Shown here: positions 39,993 through 48,704 of the stretch, piece after piece
How positions within the stretch are numbered: position 1 is the first letter of the stretch
How the letters are laid out: the number at the start of each line of letters is the position of its first letter
Origin: Amycolatopsis regifaucium
Lineage (GTDB): Bacteria; Actinomycetota; Actinomycetes; Mycobacteriales; Pseudonocardiaceae
NCBI RefSeq assembly: GCF_001613935.1
Contig: NZ_LQCI01000001.1
Location: 233,314-297,313 of the forward strand
DNA length: 64,000 bases
Direction of reading: 5' to 3'
Program-made: the position numbers and the translations under genes
Notes under the pieces: model-generated
The model's database searches: none
Seen by the model: only the letters and a program-made list of their open reading frames with translations
What the model was told of the DNA's origin: nothing

Positions 39993-40409
39993 ATGCCGGA
40001 ATCACCCTCTGAACCCGACGACACGACCGTCGACGCCGTCGGAAAGCTGGTCTTCGCCCTCGAAACGGTCGAACAGGCGCGCGGCCATCTGTACGCCTTC
40101 CATCACCTCACGGGAACCGCCGATTTCGCGCTCAGCGAGGCTGTCGAAGCGCTCCGGAAGGCCGGGCACCCGGACTGGGCGGAGCGGATCCAGACCGAGC
40201 TGATCGGCCTCAACGTACTGCCGGAGCGGTGGACCTTCCAGCTGATCGAGGAGTACGACGATGGCTACTACGCGGCCTTCCGCGACATGACGCGAGACGT
40301 CACCGACGACTTGAGCGGTGGGCGGCGGCATCTGTACGAAGAGCGCATCAAACGGCAACGGCGCACCGCGGGAAGGCCGGGACACGAAATGGGAAAGCCC
40401 AGTACGTGA
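39993..40409 (+). CDS. Conserved actinobacterial protein of unknown function, about 138 aa
   Basis: The protein has a helical core (VGKLVFALETVEQARGHLYA, LSEAVEALRKAGHPDWAERI) followed by LNVLPERWTFQLIEEYDDGY and a basic C-terminus (ERIKRQRRTAGRPG). ATG 39993 is taken; a GTG at 39972 would add seven residues and neither start has a strong ribosome site. No signal peptide or membrane helix. I recall similar proteins in many actinomycetes but no assigned function. Confidence 0.7.
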   Translation: MPESPSEPDDTTVDAVGKLVFALETVEQARGHLYAFHHLTGTADFALSEAVEALRKAGHPDWAERIQTELIGLNVLPERWTFQLIEEYDDGYYAAFRDMTRDVTDDLSGGRRHLYEERIKRQRRTAGRPGHEMGKPST

Positions 40410-40430
40410 GCCACGGATCCCGGCGAGCGC

Positions 40431-40646
40431 TCACAGTTTTTCCAGCGCGTCGGGTTTGTGCACCGCTTCACCGCCGCTCCTGTCGCTGCGGACCAGGTAC
40501 TGCGGTTCGTCCTTCGACGCCCGCACCGTACGGCCACCCGCCTCGGTGTCGGAGGTGATCTCCTTCAAGACTTCACCTTCGGCCTGCCCACCATGACTGT
40601 TCCAGCGGACCTTGTCTCCTTTGTGGAAGCGTTTCGTCATCGTCAT
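40431..40646 (-). CDS. Small TUDOR-like protein (DUF2945/HVA1 type), 71 aa
   Basis: The sequence KGDKVRWNSHGGQAEGEV, then GGRTVRASKDEPQYLVRSD and a C-terminal AVHKPDALEKL, is the pattern of the small hypervirulence-associated TUDOR-domain family. Its start ATG overlaps the TGA of the upstream gene (ATGA), so it is coupled to it; an internal ATG at 40640 has better ribosome-site spacing. Biochemical role unknown. Confidence 0.8.
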   Translation of the reverse strand: MTMTKRFHKGDKVRWNSHGGQAEGEVLKEITSDTEAGGRTVRASKDEPQYLVRSDRSGGEAVHKPDALEKL

Positions 40647-41131
40647 CCCTTCTCGGTGGGTGTCCGTCGTGGACGGTCCGACGCGGGCCAGACATACGGG
40701 AGGTCGTCGGGAACGTCGGGAAAGCGCGGCCGGTAGTGCTCCGGATCCTTGCGGACCAGCGCGGACCGGTGGCTGAGATGGAAGTCGGCGTCACCGAGCC
40801 AGGGCGGGAGTTCGCCCTCGTCCGCGAGTTCCGCCTGAGTGCGGACTTTCGCCAAGCCGGTCGTCCGGAGCAGATCGGCCCGCAGGGTATCGCGGCAGGT
40901 GTCCTGCCTGCCGGTCGCGCACCAGACCTCGCAGACGTCGAAGCCGTACCTGACCAGGGCCTCCTCGTAGCCCGCCCACATCGTCGCGGCCGGATGGTGA
41001 CGCCACCCGTAGTCCGCCACCGTGAGCGCGCGCAGCACCTGGATGGTCTCCACCCGCTGCTTGCCGAGCCGTCGCGCGTCGAGCACTTCGGCCGTGGCGC
41101 GAAAATCGGCGCAAGGGAGGAAAGTCTGCAC
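40643..41131 (-). CDS. MSMEG_6728-family protein (pyrimidine-dimer glycosylase-like)
   Basis: 162 residues beginning MQTFLPCADFRATAEVLDAR, followed by RRLGKQRVETIQVLRAL and HHPAATMWAGYEEAL. This is the pattern of a family annotated as MSMEG_6728-like and related to T4 endonuclease V-type pyrimidine dimer DNA glycosylases; the catalytic role is not demonstrated for this branch. It is the upstream member of a two-gene unit with the TUDOR-like protein (ATGA overlap). Confidence 0.8.
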   Translation of the reverse strand: MQTFLPCADFRATAEVLDARRLGKQRVETIQVLRALTVADYGWRHHPAATMWAGYEEALVRYGFDVCEVWCATGRQDTCRDTLRADLLRTTGLAKVRTQAELADEGELPPWLGDADFHLSHRSALVRKDPEHYRPRFPDVPDDLPYVWPASDRPRRTPTEKG

Positions 41132-41167
41132 AATGTCGACTTCCCCGGCGCCCGGGTTTCAAACCGC

Positions 41168-42073
41168 TCAGAAGATCGACCAGCCGGTCAGGGTGGTGAA
41201 CCGGTCCAGCGCCGCGACCCCCGCGACGGAGTTGCCGCGCGGGTCCAGGCCTGGGCTCCACACGCAGACCGCGCACCGGCCGGGGACGATCGCGAGGATG
41301 CCGCCGCCGACCCCGCTCTTGCCGGGAAGTCCGACACGGTAGGCGAATTCGCCGGCCGCGTCGTAGGTGCCGCAGGTCAGCATCACCGCGTTGATCCGCT
41401 TGGCGGCGCTGAGCCCGAGCAGCCTGCTGCCGTCGTTGCGGACGCCGTGACGGGCGAGGAACATCGCCGAACGCGCGACGTCTTCACAGTTCATCGCGAT
41501 CGAGCACTGGCGCACGTACTGGTCGAGGACGTCGGGGACCGGACGGCGCATGTTCCGGTAGGACGCCATGAAGTACGCGAGCGCGCGGTTGCGGTCGGCG
41601 TGCCCGGCCTCCGACGCGGCGACCTCGGCGTCGATACCGATGTCCGCGCGCCCGCTTTCCTCGCGGAGGAACCGGAGCAGGGTTTCCGCCGCGTCACCGT
41701 GATGCGCCAGCTCGTCGGTCACCACCAGCGCGCCGGCGTTGATGAACGGATTGCGCGGGATCCCGTCCTCGTTCTCCAGCTGCACCAGCGAGTTGAACGG
41801 GTTGCCGGACGGTTCACGGCCCACCCGCGTCCACACGCCGTCGCCGTGGGAGAGCGCGAGCGCCAGGGTGAAGACCTTCGACATGCTCTGGATGGAGAAC
41901 GGCGTCCGCCAGTCACCGACCCCGTGGACCCGACCGTCCACTTCGGCCACCGCCATCCCGAATCGCCGTGGATCGACCCTGGCCAAAGCGGGGATGTAGT
42001 CCGCGACGGAGCCGCGGCCGATCTCCGGGGCGACGTCGTCGGCGATCCGGTCCAGCAGCGCTGCGAGGTCCAC
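41168..42073 (-). CDS. glsA: Glutaminase
   Basis: 301 residues of the serine-dependent beta-lactamase-like glutaminase family, which hydrolyses L-glutamine to glutamate and ammonia. The catalytic SxxK is in FSIQSMSKVFTLALA, and NPFINAGALVV, EFAYRVGLPGKSGVGGGI and MASYRNMRR are family segments. GTG 42073 is chosen because it gives a family-length protein; the open frame upstream lacks similarity. It is divergent from an amino-acid permease across 170 bases containing paired direct repeats, so the two may form a glutamine/asparagine acquisition unit. Confidence 0.93.
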   Translation of the reverse strand: MDLAALLDRIADDVAPEIGRGSVADYIPALARVDPRRFGMAVAEVDGRVHGVGDWRTPFSIQSMSKVFTLALALSHGDGVWTRVGREPSGNPFNSLVQLENEDGIPRNPFINAGALVVTDELAHHGDAAETLLRFLREESGRADIGIDAEVAASEAGHADRNRALAYFMASYRNMRRPVPDVLDQYVRQCSIAMNCEDVARSAMFLARHGVRNDGSRLLGLSAAKRINAVMLTCGTYDAAGEFAYRVGLPGKSGVGGGILAIVPGRCAVCVWSPGLDPRGNSVAGVAALDRFTTLTGWSIF

Positions 42074-42168
42074 GGCGGTAGCGTATGAGGCCGTCCTCGC
42101 GCGCGAAGATCGGGGTTCGCGAGTGAACTTGTCAAATCGAAAAGGGAAATACCAGGAAAACCGCCGCG

Positions 42169-42224
42169 GTGACGTGCCGCACACCTTAAGTCTTCCTTAG
42201 CAGTGTTGGTGACCTGCCGCACAC
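42169..42224. promoter_or_regulatory. Direct repeat GTGAC(G/C)TGCCGCACAC
   Basis: Two 16-base copies, at 42169-42184 and 42209-42224, differ at one position and are 40 bases apart, four helical turns. They lie in the gap between glutaminase and the amino-acid permease, the second copy 19 bases before the permease start. The half-site spacing GTGAC-N6-CACAC resembles the a-site of actinobacterial GlnR boxes, but the second half deviates from GAAAC. A nitrogen-responsive operator is possible. Confidence 0.5.
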
Positions 42225-42243
42225 GCTCTAGCGTCTGGCAACC

Positions 42244-43632
42244 ATGGATTCCTCGCTGCTCACCGAAAAAGGTGAAAGCTACTCAAAAGCGCTGGGCAAC
42301 CGCCAAGTGCAGATGATCGCGATCGGCGGCGCGATCGGCGTCGGGCTTTTCCTCGGTGCCGGTGGCAAACTCCACCAGGTCGGGCCGTCGCTGGTCCTTT
42401 CGTACGCGCTCTGCGGTATCGCCGCCTACTTCGTGATGCGCGCACTCGGTGAGCTCGTCCTGCACGAGCCGACCTCCGGCAGCTTCGTCACCTACGCCCG
42501 CAAGTTCATCGGGCCATGGGCGGGCTTCGTCTCCGGCTGGATGTACTGGGTGAACTGGGCGATGACCGGGATCGCGGAGATCACCGCGGTCGCGATCTAC
42601 GCGCACAAGTGGCTGCCCGACGTGCCGCAATGGGTGACGGCGCTCATCGCGCTCGGCGTGCTGATCGCGGTGAACCTGCTTTCGGTGAAAGTGTTCGGGG
42701 AGCTGGAATTCTGGTTCTCGGTGGTCAAGGTGCTGGCCATCGTGGTCTTCCTCGTCGTCGCCGCCGGGCTGGTGGTCACCGGCGCCGACATCGGCGGCAG
42801 CCCCGCGGGCGTGCACAACCTGACCGCCCACAATGGATTCTTCCCGGCCGGTGTCGGCATCGCGCTGATGACCCTGCAGGCGGTCATCTTCGCGTACTCG
42901 GCGATCGAGGTCGTCGGCATCGCGGCAGGCGAGACCAAGGACGCCCGCAAGGTGCTGCCGAAGGCGATCAACGGCGTGGTCTGGCGGATCGGCGTGTTCT
43001 ACGTCGGTTCCGTGCTGCTGCTGGCGATGCTGCTGCCCTGGCCGTTCTACAACGGCGGCGAGAGCCCCTTCGTCACCGTCTTCTCGCGGCTCGGGATCCC
43101 CGGCATCGGTGACGTGATGAACGCGGTCGTGCTCACCGCCGCGTTGTCGAGCGTCAACTCCGGGCTCTACTCCACGGGCCGGATCCTGCGCGCGCTGGCG
43201 GACAAGGGCGAGGCGCCGAAGTTCGTCGGCAAGATGAGCGGCCGTCACGTGCCCTATGGCGGGATCTTGTTCACCTCGGGCGCGTACCTGCTCGGCGTGG
43301 TCCTGAACTACCTGGTGCCCAAGGACGCTTTCGACATCGCGATCGCGATCGCCTCACTCGGGGTGATCACGACCTGGGCGACGCTGATCTTCTGTCAGAT
43401 GCGGCTGCGTCAGGCGGCGTTGCGCGGGGAGCTGGAACGGCCGTCGTACCGGATGCCGTGGGCGCCCTACAGCGGCTGGGCGACGCTCGGTTTCCTCGCG
43501 CTGGTCGTGCTCCTGATGGGCTTCTCCGACGGTGCGGAGAAGATCGCCTTCTATTCGATCCCGGTGCTGGTCGTCGTACTGGCGGTGGGGTGGCGGATCG
43601 TCGGGCACCGGCGGCGGCGAGAAGTGCGCTGA
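42244..43632 (+). CDS. Amino-acid permease (AAT family, AnsP/GabP-like)
   Basis: 462 residues with 12 predicted membrane helices. The first helix carries the AAT-family signature MIAIGGAIGVGLFLGAGGKL, and VIFAYSAIEVVGIAAGE is a second conserved block. These are proton-coupled importers of amino acids such as asparagine, glutamine or GABA; the exact substrate cannot be read from sequence. The divergent glutaminase neighbour favours an amide amino acid. The gene ends before a strong hairpin separating it from the convergent mmsA-like gene. Confidence 0.9.
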   Translation: MDSSLLTEKGESYSKALGNRQVQMIAIGGAIGVGLFLGAGGKLHQVGPSLVLSYALCGIAAYFVMRALGELVLHEPTSGSFVTYARKFIGPWAGFVSGWMYWVNWAMTGIAEITAVAIYAHKWLPDVPQWVTALIALGVLIAVNLLSVKVFGELEFWFSVVKVLAIVVFLVVAAGLVVTGADIGGSPAGVHNLTAHNGFFPAGVGIALMTLQAVIFAYSAIEVVGIAAGETKDARKVLPKAINGVVWRIGVFYVGSVLLLAMLLPWPFYNGGESPFVTVFSRLGIPGIGDVMNAVVLTAALSSVNSGLYSTGRILRALADKGEAPKFVGKMSGRHVPYGGILFTSGAYLLGVVLNYLVPKDAFDIAIAIASLGVITTWATLIFCQMRLRQAALRGELERPSYRMPWAPYSGWATLGFLALVVLLMGFSDGAEKIAFYSIPVLVVVLAVGWRIVGHRRRREVR

Positions 43633-43642
43633 TCCCGCGTTC

Positions 43643-43715
43643 GGCCCGCGTTCCGTCCTCTGCTCGCGGTAGTTCGCGCTGCCGACTACCGCGTTGAGAG
43701 GACGGAACGCGGGCC
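43643..43715. terminator. Two-tier hairpin between convergent genes
   Basis: Outer arms 43643-43661 and 43697-43715 (19 bp, perfect) and inner arms 43665-43673 and 43685-43693 (9 bp, perfect) are separated by a symmetric 3/3 internal loop. It fills the gap between the permease and mmsA stops and probably ends transcription in both directions. Confidence 0.8.
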
Positions 43716-43722
43716 GGGGCGG

Positions 43723-45219
43723 TCACTGGGAGATCGGGAAGTTGAAGCCCGCGGTCCCGCGTCCGGCCGTGTGCGGCCAGCGGGTGGTGACGACCTTGGC
43801 CCGGGTGTAGAACCGGACGCCTTCCGGGCCGTGGATCGGGCTGTCGCCGATGAGGGAGTCTTTCCAGCCGCCGAAGGAGTAGTAGGACATCGGCACCGGG
43901 ATGGGGACGTTCACCCCGATCATCCCCACCTTGACCTCGCGCTGGAACTTCCGCGCCGCCTCGCCGCTTCCGGTGAAGACGGCGGTTCCGTTGCCGTAAG
44001 GGTTCGCGTTGATCAGCGCGATCGCGTCGTCCACAGTGGACACACGCACGATCCCGAGCACGGGCCCGAAGATCTCCTCGCGGTAGGCGGCCATCTCCGT
44101 GGTCACATGGTCCAAAAGCGACGGTCCGACGAAGAACCCCTCCGCGTGTCCTTCGACCTGGAGCGCCCGGCCGTCGACGACCACGGTCGCGCCCTGTTCC
44201 GCGCCGAGGGCGACGGAGTCGATCACCCGCTGCCGCGCGGCCTGGGTGACGACCGGGCCCATGTCGTTGCCGTCGTCGTGGCCGGGACCGACCTTGATCT
44301 CGGCCGCCTTGCGTTCGAGGATCTCGACCAGCTCGTCACCCGCCGAACCGACGGCGACGCCGATGGAGATCGCCATGCAGCGCTGTCCGGCGGAACCGAA
44401 CGCGGCGGCCGTGAGATGGTTCGCGGCGTACTCCAGATCGGCGTCGGGCAGGACGACGGCGTGATTCTTGGCCCCGCCCAGAGCCTGCACACGTTTGCCG
44501 GTGGCCGTCGCGCGTTCGTGGACGTACTTCGCGATCGGGGTGGACCCGACGAAGGACACGGCCGAGATGCCAGGGTGGTCGAGGATCGCGTCGACCGTCA
44601 CCTTGTCCCCGTTGACGACGTTGAACACGCCGTCGGGGAGACCCGCCTCGGCGTACAGCTCGGCGACCAGCCGGGACGCGGACGGGACGCGCTCGCTCGG
44701 CTTGAGCACGAACGTGTTGCCGGTCGCGATGGCGATCGGGTGCATCCACAGCGGGACCATGATCGGGAAGTTGAACGGCGTGATCCCGGCGACGACCCCG
44801 AGCGGCTGGCGGAAGTCGTGCACGTCCACGTCGCGCGAGACCTGGCTGGAGAAACCGCCTTTCAGCGCGTCGGCGATCCCGCAGGCGTACTCGACGATCT
44901 CGCGGCCGCGGACGATCTCGCCGCGCGCGTCGTCGAGCACCTTGCCGTGCTCGGAGGAGATGATCCGGGCGAGGTCGTCCTCGTGCCGCATCAGTAACTC
45001 GCGGAAGGCGAACATCACCTTCGTCCGCTGCGACAACGACGAGTCGCCCCATGCCTCGAAGGCCTTGCTCGCGGCCGCGACCGCGGTGTCCACATCGGAC
45101 GGTTCCGCGAGGAGCACCTCGGCCTGCGGCCGTCCCTGGGCCGGGTCGTACACGAGGGCGGTGCGAGTGGAGCCCGCCGTCGTCGCCGTGCCGTTGATCC
45201 AGTGTTCGATGGTCTTCAC
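43723..45219 (-). CDS. mmsA: Methylmalonate-semialdehyde dehydrogenase (CoA-acylating)
   Basis: 498 residues of the aldehyde dehydrogenase superfamily. GITPFNFPIMVPLWM, the FVGSTPIAKYV NAD-binding region, GGAKNH, and the catalytic cysteine in GSAGQRCMA are characteristic of MmsA/IolA. It converts malonate or methylmalonate semialdehyde to acetyl- or propionyl-CoA, in valine or myo-inositol degradation. GTG 45219 is chosen, after GGAGGA. It lies 20 bases downstream of an inositol-type aldolase gene in the same operon, which favours the inositol role. Confidence 0.92.
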   Translation of the reverse strand: MKTIEHWINGTATTAGSTRTALVYDPAQGRPQAEVLLAEPSDVDTAVAAASKAFEAWGDSSLSQRTKVMFAFRELLMRHEDDLARIISSEHGKVLDDARGEIVRGREIVEYACGIADALKGGFSSQVSRDVDVHDFRQPLGVVAGITPFNFPIMVPLWMHPIAIATGNTFVLKPSERVPSASRLVAELYAEAGLPDGVFNVVNGDKVTVDAILDHPGISAVSFVGSTPIAKYVHERATATGKRVQALGGAKNHAVVLPDADLEYAANHLTAAAFGSAGQRCMAISIGVAVGSAGDELVEILERKAAEIKVGPGHDDGNDMGPVVTQAARQRVIDSVALGAEQGATVVVDGRALQVEGHAEGFFVGPSLLDHVTTEMAAYREEIFGPVLGIVRVSTVDDAIALINANPYGNGTAVFTGSGEAARKFQREVKVGMIGVNVPIPVPMSYYSFGGWKDSLIGDSPIHGPEGVRFYTRAKVVTTRWPHTAGRGTAGFNFPISQ

Positions 45220-45239
45220 GCGTTGTCCTCCACAGGTGT

Positions 45240-46109
45240 TCACAGCAGCCCGACGGCTGTGTCGACGGCCTTGGCGACGTCGCCGTCGTGCGGGTAAAGC
45301 AGGGACCGGCCGACCACGAGGCCCTGCACGGTCGGCAGCGCGAGCGCCCGCTGCCAGGCGGCGAACGCCGCGTCGGGATCCTTGACCTCGCCGCCCAGCA
45401 GGACGGCGGGCAGCGTCGAGGCGGCCAGGACGCGCTCCATGTCCTCGACCACCGGGAGTTTCAGCCAGGTGTAGGCCGACGAACGGCCTAGGCCGGAGGC
45501 GATGGTGATGGAGCGGATCACGGCACCGGGGGAGAGGTCGTTGCGGAGGCGTCCGTCGACCCAGTCGGCGAGGAACGGTTCGATCATCGCGATCAGCTTC
45601 CGGTCCGCCAGCTCGTTGATCGCGTGGGCGGTGTTCTCGAGGACGGTGGGTGTCGCCGGGTCGGTCAGGCAGATCCGGGTGAGCGTCTTCCCGCCGTCGA
45701 AGCCCATCCGTTCGATCGCTTCGGCGTCGTAGCAGGCGAACCGGTCGTCGACCTCGAAACTCGATCCGGCGAGCCCGGTGCGGTTCATCGAACCGATGAC
45801 GGTCTTGCCGTCGAGCACGTCGAGGATCAGCAGGTCGTCGATGATGTCCGGGGTCGCCAGCACCCCCGTGACGCCGGGGCGTTCCAGCGCCAGGCAAAGA
45901 CGGTCCAGCAGTTCGCCGCGGTCGGCCATCGCGAGCGGGTCGGAGCCGACGCCGTTCGCGCCGCGCGCCGGATGGTCCGCGGCGATGATCATCGCGGCAC
46001 CCTTGTCGTTGAACGGTGACTTCGCGCGGACCCGGGCGGCGGCGGCCGCCGCGATGGCCTCCGGATCGCGGACCCGGGCCGCGACAACTCGCCGTACTGT
46101 GTCGGACAC
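45240..46109 (-). CDS. Aldolase-like (beta/alpha)8 protein, Cgl0158/DeoC-LacD type
   Basis: 289 residues from GTG 46109, after GGGAGGAA. Conserved-looking segments are KGAAMIIAADHPARGANGVG, TPDIIDDLLILDVLDGKTVIGSMNRTG and LGGEVKDPDAAFAAW. This class I aldolase-like family occurs in actinobacterial inositol clusters, where it may cleave 2-deoxy-5-keto-gluconate 6-phosphate to DHAP and malonate semialdehyde, the substrate of the MmsA protein encoded next. The gene order aldolase-mmsA with a divergent GntR regulator supports that pairing. Exact substrate inferred. Confidence 0.78.
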   Translation of the reverse strand: MSDTVRRVVAARVRDPEAIAAAAAARVRAKSPFNDKGAAMIIAADHPARGANGVGSDPLAMADRGELLDRLCLALERPGVTGVLATPDIIDDLLILDVLDGKTVIGSMNRTGLAGSSFEVDDRFACYDAEAIERMGFDGGKTLTRICLTDPATPTVLENTAHAINELADRKLIAMIEPFLADWVDGRLRNDLSPGAVIRSITIASGLGRSSAYTWLKLPVVEDMERVLAASTLPAVLLGGEVKDPDAAFAAWQRALALPTVQGLVVGRSLLYPHDGDVAKAVDTAVGLL

Positions 46110-46171
46110 TGTTCGTTCCTCCCGGTTCGCGTGGTCTCTCGACCTTCGCAACAGGTCAGCGACTTTGTCAA

Positions 46172-46196
46172 GACATATGGACATAAGGTCATAACG
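46172..46196. promoter_or_regulatory. GntR-type operator candidate
   Basis: GACATATGGACATAAGGTCATAACG contains three GACAT/GTCAT-type half-sites (direct and inverted) in the 117-base gap between the leftward aldolase-mmsA operon and the rightward GntR gene. Position and AT content relative to the surroundings suggest binding by that regulator. Confidence 0.5.
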
Positions 46197-46226
46197 ACCA
46201 AAGCGTCTTCGCGGTAGGCTCCGCGC

Positions 46227-46976
46227 ATGAATCCCTGGGTGCCCGGCGAGATCGAGGTGGATCCGAACCGTCCGGAGCCGCTGTACTCCCAGGTCGCCCG
46301 GCAGCTCCGAGCCGCGATCGAGGACGGCAGGCTGCCGAACGGCGCCCGGCTGGACACCGAAGTGGAACTGGCCGCGCGGCTCCATCTGTCGCGGCCGACC
46401 ATCCGGCAGGCGATCCAGTCACTGGTCAACCAGGGGCTGCTCGTCCGCAAACGCGGCGTCGGCACGCAGGTCGTCCGCACCAAGGTCGCCCGGCCGCTGC
46501 GGCTGAGCAGCCTCTTCGACGACCTCAGTGAACTCGGCGACAAACCGGAGTCCGTCATCCTGGTCAACCAGGTCGAGCCCGCCGGTGAGGACGCGGCCGA
46601 GCGGCTCGAGACACCGGGACTGACCCATGTCCGGCGGCTGAAGCGGGTGCGCTCGACCGACGGCGAACCGCTGGCGATCATGAACAACTACCTGCCGGAC
46701 GGCATCATCGACCCCGACGACGACGAACTGCGGGACAAGGGGCTCTACCAGCTACTGCGCTCCGCGGGCGTCCGCCTGCACGCCGCCCAGCAGAACGTCG
46801 GCGCCAGGGAGGCGACGGAGGAGGACGCGGCGCTGCTGGGAGAGAAGCCGGGAGCGGCACTGCTCACCATGCGGCGCACCACCTACGACGACGCGGGCCG
46901 GGTCGTCGAGCACGGATGGCACGTCTACCGCGCCTCGCGCTACTCGTTCAATCTCTCACTGACCAACAACGTCTGA
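46227..46976 (+). CDS. GntR-family regulator, HutC/UTRA type
   Basis: 249 residues. The N-terminal winged helix is clear (PLYSQVARQLRAAIEDGRLP, then HLSRPTIRQAIQSLVNQGLL). The C-terminal UTRA ligand domain ends in ALLTMRRTTYDDAGRVVEHG and a short strand. Such regulators sense small metabolites, often sugars. It is divergent from the aldolase-mmsA operon and probably represses it. Its last 21 bases overlap the 3' end of the convergent permease gene. Confidence 0.93.
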   Translation: MNPWVPGEIEVDPNRPEPLYSQVARQLRAAIEDGRLPNGARLDTEVELAARLHLSRPTIRQAIQSLVNQGLLVRKRGVGTQVVRTKVARPLRLSSLFDDLSELGDKPESVILVNQVEPAGEDAAERLETPGLTHVRRLKRVRSTDGEPLAIMNNYLPDGIIDPDDDELRDKGLYQLLRSAGVRLHAAQQNVGAREATEEDAALLGEKPGAALLTMRRTTYDDAGRVVEHGWHVYRASRYSFNLSLTNNV

Positions 46977-48413
46977 TGGCTTCGGCGCGGGATCGCGTTC
47001 CAGATCGGTTTCCAGCGCCGCGTACACCGACGGGCGGAACCGGCGCAGCCAGCCGGCGAGCGCGAGCCCGGCCAGCGCGACGACCAGGAGCAGCCACGGC
47101 AGCTGCGGGACGATGCCGTTGCTCGACCCGGCTAGCGTCGGGAAGTTGACGATGGCCAGCGTCACGATGACTCCGAGTCCTACCGCGCCCAGTCCGGGCG
47201 CGATCAACGTCTTCACGATCCGGCGGTCGCGGGTCCGGCGGAAGTGGACCAGGATCGCCACCGCAGCGAACAGTTGCAGGGTGAGGATGCCGAGGGTGCC
47301 GAAGCCGGTCATGCTCGCGGTGAGATCGGCGACCGGGTCGAGTCCGGCGAGCCGGAAACCCAGTGCCACCAACGATCCGAAGATCAGCTGGACGATCGAG
47401 GCGTAGCGCGGCGCACCGTTGCGCGGATCGGTCCTGCCCAGCAGCCGCGGCAGCACACCGACCCGGCCCAGCGCGTACAGGTAGCGGGTCGCCGAGTTGT
47501 GCAGTGCCAGCAACGCCGCGAACAGGCTGACCACCAGGAGCAGCAGCATCACCTTGGTCAGCGGGCCGCCGAGATACTCCTGGGCGACCGAGAGCACGAG
47601 ATCCCCGCTCGAAAGATGCGCGACGGCCACGTCCTGCGCCTGTTCGGCGCCGATCGCGCTGACCACGGCCCAGGTGGTGAACGCGGCGAACACGCCGATG
47701 AACCCGATGGCGATGTAGGTCGCCCGCGGGATCGTCCGCTTGGGATCCTTGGCCTCCTCGCCGAACAACGCCGTCGCCTCGAATCCGATGAAAGCGTTGG
47801 CGGCGAACAACAACGCCAGTCCGCTCGCGCCCTGGAACAGGACGGAAGGACTGAACGCGGCGAAGGAGAAGCCGTGCCGGAACAGCACACTGAAGTCCAT
47901 GATCAGCAGGATCGACACTTCGAGGATCAGGGAGACACCCAGCACTTTCGCGCTCACCGCGATGCCCCGGCGGCTGAGCAGGAGAACCAGCACGACCGAA
48001 AGCGCGCTCCAGAAGAACCAGTCGAGGCGGAGCCCGAGGACGTCGTCGATCGCGGTGGAGGTGAAGAATCCGCTCGTGCCGATCGCGCCGGCGACGAAAC
48101 AGTTGTAACCGAGCATCGCGACGAAACCGGCGACGAGCCCCGGAGTCCGGCCGAGCCCCTTGACCACGAAGGCGTAGAAGCCTCCCGCGCTGGTGAGCAC
48201 CTTCGACATCTGCGCGTAGCCGACCGCGAACAGCAACAGGACGACCGTGGCCAGCAGGAAGGCCGCGACCATGCCGCCGCCGTTCCCGACCGCGATGCCG
48301 ATGGCCGCGATCACGACCATCCCGGTGAGCGGCGCGACCGCGGCGAGCACGAGGAAGACGATGCCGGGCACGCCGAGGACGTTCTTGGCGAGGGACGTGT
48401 CGTCTCGGCTCAT
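46956..48413 (-). CDS. APC-superfamily amino-acid/amine permease
   Basis: 485 residues with about 12 membrane helices, beginning LGVPGIVFLVLAAVAPLTGM. It contains VGYAQMSKVLTSAGGFYAFV, NAFIGFEATALFGEEAKDPK and TIPRATYIAIGFIGVFAAFT, a pattern of APC transporters for amino acids or polyamines. ATG 48413 follows GAGGAG at good spacing; the longer open frame upstream would translate the decayed palindrome region. The substrate is unknown, and the overlap with the GntR gene at its 3' end does not imply co-regulation. Confidence 0.88.
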   Translation of the reverse strand: MSRDDTSLAKNVLGVPGIVFLVLAAVAPLTGMVVIAAIGIAVGNGGGMVAAFLLATVVLLLFAVGYAQMSKVLTSAGGFYAFVVKGLGRTPGLVAGFVAMLGYNCFVAGAIGTSGFFTSTAIDDVLGLRLDWFFWSALSVVLVLLLSRRGIAVSAKVLGVSLILEVSILLIMDFSVLFRHGFSFAAFSPSVLFQGASGLALLFAANAFIGFEATALFGEEAKDPKRTIPRATYIAIGFIGVFAAFTTWAVVSAIGAEQAQDVAVAHLSSGDLVLSVAQEYLGGPLTKVMLLLLVVSLFAALLALHNSATRYLYALGRVGVLPRLLGRTDPRNGAPRYASIVQLIFGSLVALGFRLAGLDPVADLTASMTGFGTLGILTLQLFAAVAILVHFRRTRDRRIVKTLIAPGLGAVGLGVIVTLAIVNFPTLAGSSNGIVPQLPWLLLVVALAGLALAGWLRRFRPSVYAALETDLERDPAPKPSDVVGQ

Positions 48414-48558
48414 TCGCTGCTCCTCATCTCCGCTGGAGGAGCCAGTATGGGAGCGGCGGTAGCCGCGGCGGTTGCCTTTGCGTGCGAACCTGTTGTCAGT
48501 GACTGTGGCTGCAGAGGGAATGCGAACGTGGCGTTGCCGACCCAGTGTCCGCCGGTTC

Positions 48559-48605
48559 GTGAAGGCCTCCTTGCCTACCCTGAAGGTAGTAAAGGGCCCT
48601 TCGCT
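48559..48605. repeat. Decayed member of the dispersed palindrome family
   Basis: The left arm GTGAAGGCCTCCTTGCCTACC is intact compared with the copies at 23147 and 35971. The right arm (GGTAGTAAAGGGCCCTTCGC) has accumulated several mismatches. It lies in the 291-base gap upstream of the permease gene; nothing else notable is seen in that gap. Confidence 0.65.
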
Positions 48606-48704
48606 ACTGGCCGATGTGAGACGGCCGTGACGCCAGGCCGCCAACGGGAGCGAAGCCGGAGTGGGTCGCGACGTGGTGAGATCCAGCGCTCCTTCGATCA
48701 CCGA

